Part shown: piece after piece, positions 1 through 8,756 of the stretch
Layout: every line of letters starts with the position of its first letter
Numbering within the stretch: the first letter of the stretch is position 1
NCBI GenBank assembly: GCA_028278305.1
Contig: JANQEP010000158.1
Coordinates: 1 to 35,108, forward strand
DNA: 35,108 nucleotides
Source of the DNA: Candidatus Gastranaerophilales bacterium
GTDB taxonomy: Bacteria > Cyanobacteriota > Vampirovibrionia > Gastranaerophilales > UBA9971
Reading direction: 5' to 3'
Notes under the pieces: generated by a model
Told to the model about the DNA's origin: nothing
The model's database searches: none
What the model saw: only the letters and a program-made list of their open reading frames with translations
Program-made: the position numbers and the translations under genes

Positions 1-117
1 AGTTATTTGGGTTGTAGTTTCCTATTCTTAACATTTATAATCCCCTTTTTTTGAAAATCTTATTTCAATATATATAAAACCCGTAAAAAATAAAATTAAC
101 ATTTTAATAAAAAATTT

Positions 118-411
118 TTACTCAACAAAAGGTTCCAATAAGTCTATTAACGCCTTTACTTCTTGTTTCATTACTTCTCTGCTATACAGCATTTCACCCT
201 CATTAGTATAAAGCCAATGAACATCCAAGCCTAGCTTTGCCAGCATTACTAAATCCTCAGGGCTTGGCGTTTGCCTTCCATACTCAATAGATTGTACTTT
301 AGACTGAGAACACCCTAATTTCTCTGCCATAGCCCCCTGTGATAAGCCTTTGGACTCACGAAAAGTTTTAAAGTTGTCCCTTATTTTTTCACGTAAATTT
401 TCTAACAACAT
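118..411 (-). CDS. XRE-family helix-turn-helix transcriptional regulator (phage-repressor-like)
   Basis: ORF 118..450 contains an HTH_3-type segment (SKGLSQGAMAEKLGCSQSKVQSIEYGRQTPSPEDLVMLAKLGLDVHWLYTNEGEM). The track start at 450 is TTG; the in-frame ATG at 409-411 (MLLENLREKIRDNF) is a plausible start. Confidence 0.85.
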   Translation of the reverse strand: MLLENLREKIRDNFKTFRESKGLSQGAMAEKLGCSQSKVQSIEYGRQTPSPEDLVMLAKLGLDVHWLYTNEGEMLYSREVMKQEVKALIDLLEPFVE

Positions 412-595
412 ATATTTTGTGATTGACTGATCACACAAATTGTGATTCAATCTTTATACAACGTAAATTTTTTACAACATAAGCATAGCATAAAAATGCT
501 GTGCTTTTCCTTTTAATTTAAAATTTTGGGTAGTGCTTGAATAAATTCTGATATTTTTATTATTTGCGCCTTAACTTACTTTACAGCAGGTTTAC

Positions 596-621
596 AAAAA
601 GGCTGACCTTATTGGTCAGCC
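596..621 (-). terminator. Rho-independent terminator downstream of the Cys-rich secreted protein gene
   Basis: Perfect 8-bp stem GGCTGACC-TTATT-GGTCAGCC (601-621) flanked at 596-600 by AAAAA, a T-run on the minus strand. Confidence 0.8.
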
Positions 622-648
622 TCTCTGTCTTGAATTTTAGCTTAAATC

Positions 649-1188
649 TTAATCTAAGCCGAGAAAGTCTTCTTTAAACCTGGTAAAAGGTCCTCTTTTC
701 GGACAGCATAATGGAGCTGCCGCACCAATAATACCCTGTGGGCAACATAATGGGGCTGCTGCGCCAATAATGCCCTGTGGACAACATAATTTGGGTTCAT
801 AAACCATTCTTGATTCACAAACTGTTGCCGGTTCATAAGTCATTATAGGCTCACAGACAGTTCTTTCCTGATAGGAAACTATCGGTTCGCAGATAGTTTT
901 TGGCTCATAAACCATTCTAGGTTCATAAATTGTTTTAGACTGGTAAGAAACTACAGGTTCACAAAAAGTTTTGGACTGATAAGCCATTTTAGGGCAGCAG
1001 ACGGTTCTTGTCTGTGATACAATTCTAGGCTCGTAAACTACCTGTGGCGGACAGACAGGGCAACTAATTTCCATTGCGCACCCGGTTGGACAGGCGCTTA
1101 CCTGTGGACAACAACATTGAGAATAAGCTGGCTGGGCTAAAAAGACTACTAATCCTAACAACCCCAGTAATGGTAGAAACTTTTTCAT
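649..1188 (-). CDS. Secreted cysteine-rich repeat protein (12-aa C-E-P-x-x-x-Y-x-x-x-T-V/I repeats)
   Basis: Start ATG at 1186-1188 preceded by GGAGGGAG; signal peptide MKKFLPLLGLLGLVVFLAQPAYS; repeats CEPVVSYQSKTI/YEPRMVYEPKTI/CEPIVSYQERTV/CEPIMTYEPATV, then CCPQGIIGAAAPL twice. Confidence 0.75.
   Translation of the reverse strand: MKKFLPLLGLLGLVVFLAQPAYSQCCCPQVSACPTGCAMEISCPVCPPQVVYEPRIVSQTRTVCCPKMAYQSKTFCEPVVSYQSKTIYEPRMVYEPKTICEPIVSYQERTVCEPIMTYEPATVCESRMVYEPKLCCPQGIIGAAAPLCCPQGIIGAAAPLCCPKRGPFTRFKEDFLGLD
713..790. repeat. Two-copy 39-bp tandem repeat inside the Cys-rich gene
   Basis: 713-751 and 752-790 are near-identical (ggagctgccgcaccaataataccctgtgggcaacataat / ggggctgctgcgccaataatgccctgtggacaacataat) and encode the same 13 residues. 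Confidence 0.85.
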
Positions 1189-1359
1189 ATTTTTTCTCCC
1201 TCCGGAAACTTTACACACAAAAAAGAAAAGTAATATTATTTTTACTTTATTAACAGAGTTTTTAATCCATAAAAATGGCTATATTTAAAATAACTATTTT
1301 GTATAACTAAATTTCAAAAATTATAAAGCTCCAGATAACTATACCCGATTTTCTCTGAT

Positions 1360-1480
1360 TTATTACCATTAGGGTGGTTGTGCGCGGCAGCGGGAGCTAA
1401 CGCAGTAGCTCATTCATGGGTGGGTTTTGGCAAATGTTGCATACAGGCAATTCGTGATTCGAGTTAATTAACACTCATCC
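1360..1480. repeat. Dispersed GC-rich repeat element (family member 1)
   Basis: Shares GCGGGAGC...CTCATTCATG with the 25 kb element (reverse complement) and CAATTCGTGATTCGA with the element at 34992. Confidence 0.5.
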
Positions 1481-1584
1481 CGTTATTCTAAGAGTAGATT
1501 GATAAATCAACAATACGGAATTTATTAAAAAGTATTTTTATTGTTTAATATACTCAGCAAAGTAGTTATCGGGAGTTTGAAAAA

Positions 1585-2967
1585 ATGATTAATTTTGACT
1601 GGAAAAATGTTGATGCCTCTGCAATAGGTGAGGAGCATGGATTAGACGTAAAAAAAGAATTTTCTGAATACAAGGAAAAAATTTCAGAAATCGTATCAGA
1701 CCTCTATTCAAGCAGGGATATTTCCGGAAAATGGCTCGCCTGGATGAATCTTGGCTATAAAGATGAGTTAATTAAGGAAATTAATGAATACGCACGGGGT
1801 TTAAAAGGAAAATTTGATAACCTGCTGATTCTGGGAATCGGCGGGTCAGCTCTCGGCGGAATCTGCGTCACCGAAGCGCTTCTGAAACCTTACTGGAACC
1901 TTCTTGATAAGGATCAGAGAAACGGTTATCCCAGAATATTTTTCGTGGATAACATTGATCCTGACCAGATTAACGGGCTTCTGGATATTTTAGACCTTAA
2001 AAAAACCCTGGTAAATGTGATAACAAAATCAGGGACCACCGCAGAAACAATGTCAGTTTTTATGATCCTCGAAGAAAGACTTGAAAAAGAGCTGGGAAGT
2101 TCTTCCAAAGAAAATATTGTTACCACTACCGATAAAAACAAGGGTATTTTAAGAAAAATCACGGAAAATAAGGGTTATAAATCATTTATAGTGCCTGATG
2201 ATGTAGGCGGAAGGTTTTCTGTATTTTCTGCTGTAGGGCTTTTACCTTTTGCACTGACAGGAATTGATATCTCAGAAATCCTGAAAGGCATAAAGAATAT
2301 GGATAATGAGCTTCAAAATACTGACCTGGAAAAAAACATAGCTGCTCAAAATGCTCTTATTCATTATTTAATGGATAAAAAAGGCAAAAATATATCTGTA
2401 ATGATGCCTTATTCAAGCAGGTTAAGATTTGTTTCCGACTGGTACGTCCAGCTATGGGCAGAATCACTGGGTAAAGAAGTTGATCTTAACGGAAACAGGG
2501 TTAATGTGGGACCAACTCCTGTAAAAGCTCTTGGAGCAACAGACCAGCATTCTCAAATTCAGCTTTATAACGAAGGACCAAACGATAAGCTGATAAATTT
2601 CATCAGAGTAACCGAGTTTGATACTGAATTAAAAATTCCGCAGGTACTTCAGGATACAGGAATAGCATATTTAGGCGGAAAAGTCGTTAATGACCTTATG
2701 AATGCTGAAGCAGATGCTACCAGGGTAGCTGTAACCGACTATAAAAAGCCGAATGTTACTATAAACATCCCCCGGGTAAACGGATATTATCTCGGACAGC
2801 TTCTTTACATGCTGGAAGTTCAGACTGCTATTGCAGGAGCGCTTTATAACATAGATACCTTTAACCAGCCCGGGGTTGAGCAGGGTAAAAATTATACCTA
2901 TGCACTGATGGGAGGAAAAGGTTATGAAAAAACAGCTGAAGAGCTAAAACAAAAACTACATAATTAA
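1585..2967 (+). CDS. pgi: Glucose-6-phosphate isomerase
   Basis: PGI signatures: LLILGIGGSALGG, GGRFSVFSAVGLLP, GATDQHSQIQLYNEGP, FNQPGVEQGKNY. Confidence 0.95.
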   Translation: MINFDWKNVDASAIGEEHGLDVKKEFSEYKEKISEIVSDLYSSRDISGKWLAWMNLGYKDELIKEINEYARGLKGKFDNLLILGIGGSALGGICVTEALLKPYWNLLDKDQRNGYPRIFFVDNIDPDQINGLLDILDLKKTLVNVITKSGTTAETMSVFMILEERLEKELGSSSKENIVTTTDKNKGILRKITENKGYKSFIVPDDVGGRFSVFSAVGLLPFALTGIDISEILKGIKNMDNELQNTDLEKNIAAQNALIHYLMDKKGKNISVMMPYSSRLRFVSDWYVQLWAESLGKEVDLNGNRVNVGPTPVKALGATDQHSQIQLYNEGPNDKLINFIRVTEFDTELKIPQVLQDTGIAYLGGKVVNDLMNAEADATRVAVTDYKKPNVTINIPRVNGYYLGQLLYMLEVQTAIAGALYNIDTFNQPGVEQGKNYTYALMGGKGYEKTAEELKQKLHN

Positions 2968-3057
2968 ACGAAAATCCGGACCGGCGAAAATAATTTAAAA
3001 CTCCGGCTTTTCTTCACTTTCACAATCGAACTCCCTTACGATTATTAAGGACTTATG

Positions 3058-3082
3058 AAAAAATTTTACGTAAGAATTTTTT
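3058..3082. repeat. Near-palindromic 25-mer AAAAAATTTTACGTAAGAATTTTTT (possible bidirectional terminator)
   Basis: Near-perfect palindrome between convergent pgi and sepF; 24/25 match to 19322-19346. Confidence 0.6.
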
Positions 3083-3091
3083 GTTAATTGC

Positions 3092-3556
3092 TTAAGCCTG
3101 ATTCCAGAAAGCTTCCTTAATAACTTTAGCTTTTTCTGTTTCAGCTGAAATTGAGACGTTATTCGGAGTAAAGATAAATACGCCTTCGCCTATTCTTTGC
3201 TGATGCCCATCAACAGCATGCGTAGCACCTGAAACAAAGTCTACAACTCTCTGTGACTGTTCAGCATCAAGCAAATGCAGGTTTAATATAATTGATTTTC
3301 TCTCTCTAAGGCTATTTACCACTTCAAGTGATTCCTCGAAAGTTTTTGGTTCACTAACCACGACTTCATACAAGCCTGTCTTTGGATGGGAAACCACTTT
3401 TAAGCCTGATTTCTTTTTCTTTGGGGTTTCAAGCATTTCTTCTTCTTCCTCAAATTGCTCAGCAGCTCCGAATAGCTCATCATAGAATTCTTCATCATCT
3501 TCTATTTCAGGAACCAGACCCACCCAGTTTTTTAACCTGTTTACTATACCAGCCAA
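3092..3556 (-). CDS. sepF: Cell division protein SepF
   Basis: N-terminal amphipathic segment, acidic linker, and core YEVVVSEPKTFEESLEVVNSLRERKSIILNLHLLDAEQSQRVVDFVSGATHAVDGHQQRIGEGVFIFTPNNVSIS. Confidence 0.95.
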   Translation of the reverse strand: MAGIVNRLKNWVGLVPEIEDDEEFYDELFGAAEQFEEEEEMLETPKKKKSGLKVVSHPKTGLYEVVVSEPKTFEESLEVVNSLRERKSIILNLHLLDAEQSQRVVDFVSGATHAVDGHQQRIGEGVFIFTPNNVSISAETEKAKVIKEAFWNQA

Positions 3557-3583
3557 TTTTTTTTCCTCCCTTTAATATTGCTA

Positions 3584-4246
3584 TTACGGATTATTTTCCT
3601 TAAATATTGCCTGCCCGATTCTTACAATGGTAGAACCTTCTTCACAGGCTATTTTGTAGTCATTGCTCATTCCCATAGAAAGTTCGGGAATGTTGATTTT
3701 ATATTCGGTTTGCAGTTGATTTTTCAATTCTCTCAGCCCTATAAACACTTTTCTCAGAATTTTTTCGTTCTCCGTAAACGGAGCCATTGTCATAAGTCCT
3801 GCTATTTCCAGTGAATCCATATTAAGAATTTTTTCAAAATTTTCCTTTATCTCATTTACGCTGAATCCGTATTTTGTTTTTTCCTCCGCCACATTTACCT
3901 GAATTAAAATTTTTTGTTTTATTTTCTTAGATAAAGCTGTTTGGGATAAAACCTCCGCTACTTTTAGTGAATCTACAGAATGTATATAATGAAAATTTCC
4001 TGTTATTTTCCTTATTTTGTTAGTCTGAACATGTCCTAAAAAATGCCACGTTATATTTTTATCAATTTCTTTCGGTAACTGAGACCGTTTTTTCTCGGCA
4101 TCCTGAAACTTATTTTCTCCAAAATTTCTGATACCCGCATCATATGCTTCTTTGATTTTTTCAACATTTACATATTTTGATACCGCAACAATTCGAACGC
4201 CGGATATTTCATTTTGAAGCTTTAAAAAATTCTCCTTTATTCCCAT
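3584..4246 (-). CDS. YggS/PLPBP family pyridoxal-phosphate homeostasis protein
   Basis: VAVSKYVNVEKIKEAYDAGIRNFGENKFQDAEKK, WHFLGHVQTNKIRKI, LSMGMSNDYKIACEEGSTIVRIGQAIF. Confidence 0.95.
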   Translation of the reverse strand: MGIKENFLKLQNEISGVRIVAVSKYVNVEKIKEAYDAGIRNFGENKFQDAEKKRSQLPKEIDKNITWHFLGHVQTNKIRKITGNFHYIHSVDSLKVAEVLSQTALSKKIKQKILIQVNVAEEKTKYGFSVNEIKENFEKILNMDSLEIAGLMTMAPFTENEKILRKVFIGLRELKNQLQTEYKINIPELSMGMSNDYKIACEEGSTIVRIGQAIFKENNP

Positions 4247-4653
4247 TTTTAAAATAACTGATATTATTTTGCCGTTTTATTTCTAAATCAAATTAAGTCA
4301 ATTTAAAAATCAAAACAGTTTTAATATTTGTTTTTAAATCAAAATTATTATATTAAAAGTTTTTGAATAATACAAATAATTGTTCACTAATCATTTAAAT
4401 GTATGGGATAAATGTTGTGCAATTTTTCCTAAACCGTTACTCATGGCTGATTTAGAAATATTAATAAAGTTATTTCCAGTTTTTTAAATCTTAAAATTTC
4501 TTATAAAAAGTTAATTATTTAACCTGAATGACGGGTTAGTTATTTTTGGCTAAGCAGGCAAATCGAGTTGACCGATCTTTTCTGAAGGCTAATTTAAAAA
4601 TAATATTCATAAATTACAATATTTACAGTCAGCAGAAAATTCCGGGGATACGT

Positions 4654-5151
4654 ATGATTTTTAATAATATTTTTAAAATTTTGCTTATCAGCTTATTTTT
4701 AACTTCAGCCTGTGCGCAGGCTTTTGCAAATTCCCAAAAAATAGAGGATGCAAAAAAATTTCTGGATAAATTCCAGAAACTCAGCCACTCCTATGATAAA
4801 AAGATTATAGATATGTACTCAGACCGGGCAAAAATAGTAAGAATAATCAAAAAATCAAATGGAAAAACTGAAAAAGTAACGCTTCCTGTTAAAGGATACA
4901 AAAAAATGCTTAGATACGTAAGGTTTTTTGCAAAAATAAAAGGTTATAAGAACTATTATAACGACCTTAGCTATGAAATGGAAAATGAAAATGTAAGAAT
5001 AACAGGAAAAAGAATCAACAACGACGGCTATAAAGCCCCAATTTCACTGCTGATAGGCGAAAATTCCGAGGGAAAAATGAAAATTCTCGAGGAAAAAACC
5101 GCAACAAAATCAGATTTTATAGTTAAGAAAATTTTCACTAAAATGCGCTAA
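4654..5151 (+). CDS. Hypothetical secreted/periplasmic protein
   Basis: ATG at 4654 (in frame inside ORF 4546..5151, whose own start is TTG) gives a signal peptide MIFNNIFKILLISLFLTSACAQAFA; no confident family. Confidence 0.65.
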   Translation: MIFNNIFKILLISLFLTSACAQAFANSQKIEDAKKFLDKFQKLSHSYDKKIIDMYSDRAKIVRIIKKSNGKTEKVTLPVKGYKKMLRYVRFFAKIKGYKNYYNDLSYEMENENVRITGKRINNDGYKAPISLLIGENSEGKMKILEEKTATKSDFIVKKIFTKMR

Positions 5152-5153
5152 AA

Positions 5154-5203
5154 TCGGTCTCAAAAGTTTTTTGCGGATAAACAGGGCTTTTAAGAGCGCT
5201 TCG
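5154..5203. terminator. Putative terminator in convergent gap
   Basis: Imperfect hairpin CGGTCTCAAAAG...CTTTTAAGAGCG between convergent genes; shares CGGTCTCAAAAGT and GCTTCG with 34406-34443. Confidence 0.4.
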
Positions 5204-5218
5204 ACAGTTTTATTATCT

Positions 5219-6505
5219 TTAACAGGAAACAGTTGAGCAGGGATGTCCCGACAATTTATTAAAGAGAATTAAATAATCTTCAATTTCCCTTGTAGTCAGG
5301 AATTTTTCCTTAACGATCTGTTTTCCCGCCTCTCCCATTTTCTTTGCAATATCAGGATTTTGTAAGAGGTAAAGGGTCTTATCAGTAGCTTCCTGGATAT
5401 TGGAAACAAGAAAACCGTTTATACCGTCCTGAATCTGGATTTTAATTCCGCCTGCCTTACCGCCGATAACAGGTTTACCTTTCCAGAGAGCTTCGGTCAC
5501 GGTAAGCCCGAACCCTTCCCTGATGGATTTCTGTAATACAACATCAGCAGCGTACTGGAATGCTTTAACCCCCACATCACCCACGTTATGGAAATTGGTA
5601 TAAACGTTAAGGTCAAAGTCCTCGCCGGCTCTTCTCATAACCCTGTCATAAATAATCCAGCCTTCAGGATCGTCATGCGCCATGCTTCCTACCAGGACAA
5701 GCTGTACGCCTTTAATACCTTTTTTAACCTGTCCGAATTTTATGTTTCTGTAAATATCAATGACTCCGAGCGGGTCTTTCCAGGGATCAAACCTTGAAAC
5801 CTGGGCAATCAGGGGTCTGTCAGGATCTACGTTATAGCTGCACATGAGATTATTGACTTCTTCTTCTGACATCTCGCTGTTTTTAGGGCTCAGCGGGTCT
5901 ATTGAAGGAGGAATAAACGTCAGGTTCTTGAAATCAGCATCCTCTTTGACGAATTCTTCAAGGGTAAATATAACAGCATCATAGTTTTGGATGTAGGGAT
6001 TTATAAAGTTCCAGATATCGAGGTTAGGTTCTGATGTGTCAATGTGACAACGCCAGATCCACTTTCCCGTGGGCGCTGTAATATAATCAAGGATTGCCAG
6101 TGGTTGCGGGTCGTGAACAACAACATAATCATAGCTCTCAACTATAGCTCTTGCATTGTTCTTAACTGCTTCAAGGTAAATATTTTTCTGAGCTTCACTG
6201 ATTGTTCCGGGATGTCCCTGAAGCGTGTTATGAAAAAGCTTTGTAACATCATAAAACTCCGGGTTCGCCCTCATAACATACCAGTCAACATACATTCCAA
6301 GGCTTTGCATAACAGCTACCTGTGTTTTTAGAAGTTCTGCAACTCCTCCCCCGTAAGCAGTGGCATTAAGATGTAAAACCCTCTTATTTTGCAGCGGCGC
6401 AGCAAGTTCTTTTAACCGCTTAACTTTATCCTCGCCAATGACAGGAATATAATCATCAATTGACTTTGGAATAACCCTCACAGCTTGCATAATTTCACTA
6501 GGCAT
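5219..6505 (-). CDS. GT4-family glycosyltransferase, trehalose synthase (TreT)-like
   Basis: VLHLNATAYGGGVAELL, WRCHIDTSEPNLDIWNFI, VSRFDPWKDPLGVIDIY, QKSIREGFGLTVTEALWKGKPVIGGKAGGIKIQI. Confidence 0.85.
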   Translation of the reverse strand: MPSEIMQAVRVIPKSIDDYIPVIGEDKVKRLKELAAPLQNKRVLHLNATAYGGGVAELLKTQVAVMQSLGMYVDWYVMRANPEFYDVTKLFHNTLQGHPGTISEAQKNIYLEAVKNNARAIVESYDYVVVHDPQPLAILDYITAPTGKWIWRCHIDTSEPNLDIWNFINPYIQNYDAVIFTLEEFVKEDADFKNLTFIPPSIDPLSPKNSEMSEEEVNNLMCSYNVDPDRPLIAQVSRFDPWKDPLGVIDIYRNIKFGQVKKGIKGVQLVLVGSMAHDDPEGWIIYDRVMRRAGEDFDLNVYTNFHNVGDVGVKAFQYAADVVLQKSIREGFGLTVTEALWKGKPVIGGKAGGIKIQIQDGINGFLVSNIQEATDKTLYLLQNPDIAKKMGEAGKQIVKEKFLTTREIEDYLILFNKLSGHPCSTVSC

Positions 6506-6721
6506 AGTTTAAACCCCTCTTAACTCCTAATTAAATTTAATAATAACATATATTTTCAGGACATTTGTATAAGTTTTGTATTTTTTTAACTAATTACGGC
6601 TGTCCTCCGGATAAAATTAAAAATTTTAACCTAATAAAATTTTAAGATATTATATGAAAAAAGTTAACAAAATTTACGAATTTTATAAATAATTTTTAAA
6701 GAATTAACAGGAATTTAATTT

Positions 6722-8077
6722 ATGCAAAAAAATCTGGTTGCAATAATACTTGCCGGCGGCAGCGGAAGCAGGTTATGGCCCCTTAGCAGGGAGCTTTACC
6801 CAAAACAATTTTTAAACTTTTCAGAAGACAAAACCCTTTTACAGCTTACATATGCGAGGCTAAAGCAGTTTACGGAAAATATTATAACTGTTGCAAATGA
6901 TAAACACTTACCGGGAGTAAGTTTTCAGCTCTTAGAAATAGAAAAAGACGCTAAACATAACATTATCGGAGAACCTGTCGCTAAAAACACAGCTCCTGCT
7001 ATTGCTCTGGGCAGCCTGTTTATACAGGAAAACTTCGCTGAGCACGGTGACCCTGTTATAATTGTTGCCCCCTCAGACCATTTGATAAAAGATGATAAAA
7101 GCTTTACAAAAGCTGTTCTTGAAGGCGCGGAAATTGCAAAACAGGGATATATAGTTACTTTTGGGATTAAACCGTCTGCTCCTGAAACTGGTTACGGCTA
7201 TATCAAAGTCCTGCCGGATCAAAAATTCGGCAAAACCGGGGTTAAAACAGACTGCTTCAGGGAAAAACCAGACTATGATATTGCTGCAGAATATGTCAGG
7301 TCCGGGGAATACTTCTGGAATAGCGGAATTTTTATATTTTCCCTTTCAACTATTCTTGAGGAATTTGAGAAAAAAGAACCTGAAATTCAGCACAAAATCA
7401 GAGAAATCAACTTTAAGGATAAAGCTTCATACAGGGAAATTTACGGAAAACTTCCGTCAATTTCAATTGATTACGCTATTATGGAGAAATCAGACAGGAT
7501 TATCCTTATTCCTGCGGAATTTGACTGGAGTGATCTTGGATCCTGGGAAGCTATCTATGAAATTTCACCTAAAGATCACCATAATAATGTTGTCAAAGGT
7601 GATGTAATCAGTATCAACTGTGAAAATTCCCTGATATACAGTTCTTCAAGATGTATATCAACTGTCGGGTTGACTGATATGATTGTTGTAGAAACAGATG
7701 ATGCAGTGCTTGTATGTAACAGAAAAGACTCCCAGAAAGTTAAGGAGGTTTTTGAGCGCCTGAAAAAAGACGATAATGAATTGTATAAAACTCATAAAAC
7801 CGTCATAGAGGACTGGGGAAGTATTATAGATCTTGAAAAAAACGAAAATATAAGTGTTAACAAAATAATTATCAGGGAAAATAAAGAATTAGCTTTTAAT
7901 CGTGCTGATAAAAACCTGAAACATTATTATGTAACAAAGGGTAAAGCTTTAATAAAATTAAAAGACAGCATAAAGCTTCTGGATTGTGGGCAAAGCCTTG
8001 ATTTAAAAGACAAAATTCCTTATTCTATTGAAAATTCCGGGACCGGTGATTTAGAAATTCTTGAAATTATAAAGTAA
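6722..8077 (+). CDS. manC: Mannose-1-phosphate guanylyltransferase with C-terminal cupin-like domain
   Basis: AIILAGGSGSRLWPLSRELYPKQFL, PSDHLI, EKPDYDIAAEYVRSGEYFWNSGIFIF, FDWSDLGSWEAIYE; cupin-like tail HYYVTKGKALIKL. Confidence 0.92.
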   Translation: MQKNLVAIILAGGSGSRLWPLSRELYPKQFLNFSEDKTLLQLTYARLKQFTENIITVANDKHLPGVSFQLLEIEKDAKHNIIGEPVAKNTAPAIALGSLFIQENFAEHGDPVIIVAPSDHLIKDDKSFTKAVLEGAEIAKQGYIVTFGIKPSAPETGYGYIKVLPDQKFGKTGVKTDCFREKPDYDIAAEYVRSGEYFWNSGIFIFSLSTILEEFEKKEPEIQHKIREINFKDKASYREIYGKLPSISIDYAIMEKSDRIILIPAEFDWSDLGSWEAIYEISPKDHHNNVVKGDVISINCENSLIYSSSRCISTVGLTDMIVVETDDAVLVCNRKDSQKVKEVFERLKKDDNELYKTHKTVIEDWGSIIDLEKNENISVNKIIIRENKELAFNRADKNLKHYYVTKGKALIKLKDSIKLLDCGQSLDLKDKIPYSIENSGTGDLEILEIIK

Positions 8078-8078
8078 G

Positions 8079-8115
8079 GGGTAAAGAATAAAAACTTACC
8101 CATTTTAAAATTTTT
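8079..8115 (+). repeat. 32-nt boundary motif copy 1 (AAAGAATAAAAACTTAnnCATTTTAAAATTTT)
   Basis: Starts directly after the manC stop; matches 15101-15140 (minus) and 30660-30694 (plus). Confidence 0.75.
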
Positions 8116-8414
8116 CCTTGTCTCCCGAAATTGAGTTGATAACACCCAAATTGTCATTCGTGTGGTTAAAATATTCTTGCGAGGGCTCAATGACAATTTG
8201 TGAGCCCGTGGCAATCTGTGAAACCCCGTGTCAACTGAGGAAGTGGATTAAGGGCTGACATTACCCTATTTTTCTTGCATTATCAGCTATAATTATTGTA
8301 AAATATAAACATGCAGTTAAAAAAGAGGGAATAAAAGAATGGTGGAAAATTTGGTTAAAATCACAGAAAATTAATAATAAAAGGATTCTCAAATTTGTCA
8401 AAGCCTCAAGTTAA

Positions 8415-8711
8415 AAATATATCAGAATTAATGAAAGTTACAAAATCAAAACTAAAGATAATAAAGAATTCATTCAGTTAAGTTTATTTGATGATGGAAT
8501 TTATAGAGATGTAATATTGGGAATTAAAAACAGCACAGAAGGAATTAATTTTGCAATAAATTCAATTAAATCAGAAGAAGCAAAACAAACCAGCTGGTAT
8601 TTAGCAACAAATATCGAAGATAAAGAACAGGCAGTAAATGATTATACACGTAATTTTTTAAGAAGTAAAATTTTAATAAGTACCGCATTAATTTTTAGCA
8701 ATAAACAATAA
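8415..8711 (+). pseudogene. Degenerate IS4-like DDE transposase fragment
   Basis: Frame reads KYIRINESYKIKTKDNKEFIQLSLFDDGIYRDVILGIKNSTEG...QTSWYLATNIEDKEQAVNDYTRNF, resembling the conserved W-LATN-...-A-Y-R-F segment of IS4-type transposases. It is truncated, and related sequence upstream (KEWWKIWLKSQKINNKRILKF, about 8334) is in another frame. Confidence 0.55.
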
Positions 8712-8756
8712 AATTTTGTTTTTATATCTATATGTAAGAAGAGAAGGAAGTTATAA

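Noticed and set aside
654-836. 60-aa minus-strand ORF nested in the Cys-rich gene
   Set aside because: Alternative frame of the repeat-containing gene; the 189-aa frame has the signal peptide, RBS and repeats.
3382-3814. Plus-strand ORFs 3382..3603 and 3578..3814
   Set aside because: Antisense shadows of sepF and the YggS-family gene, with no recognisable domains.
7161-7607. 148-aa plus-strand ORF inside manC
   Set aside because: Out-of-frame overlap with a well-supported gene; no domain recognised.
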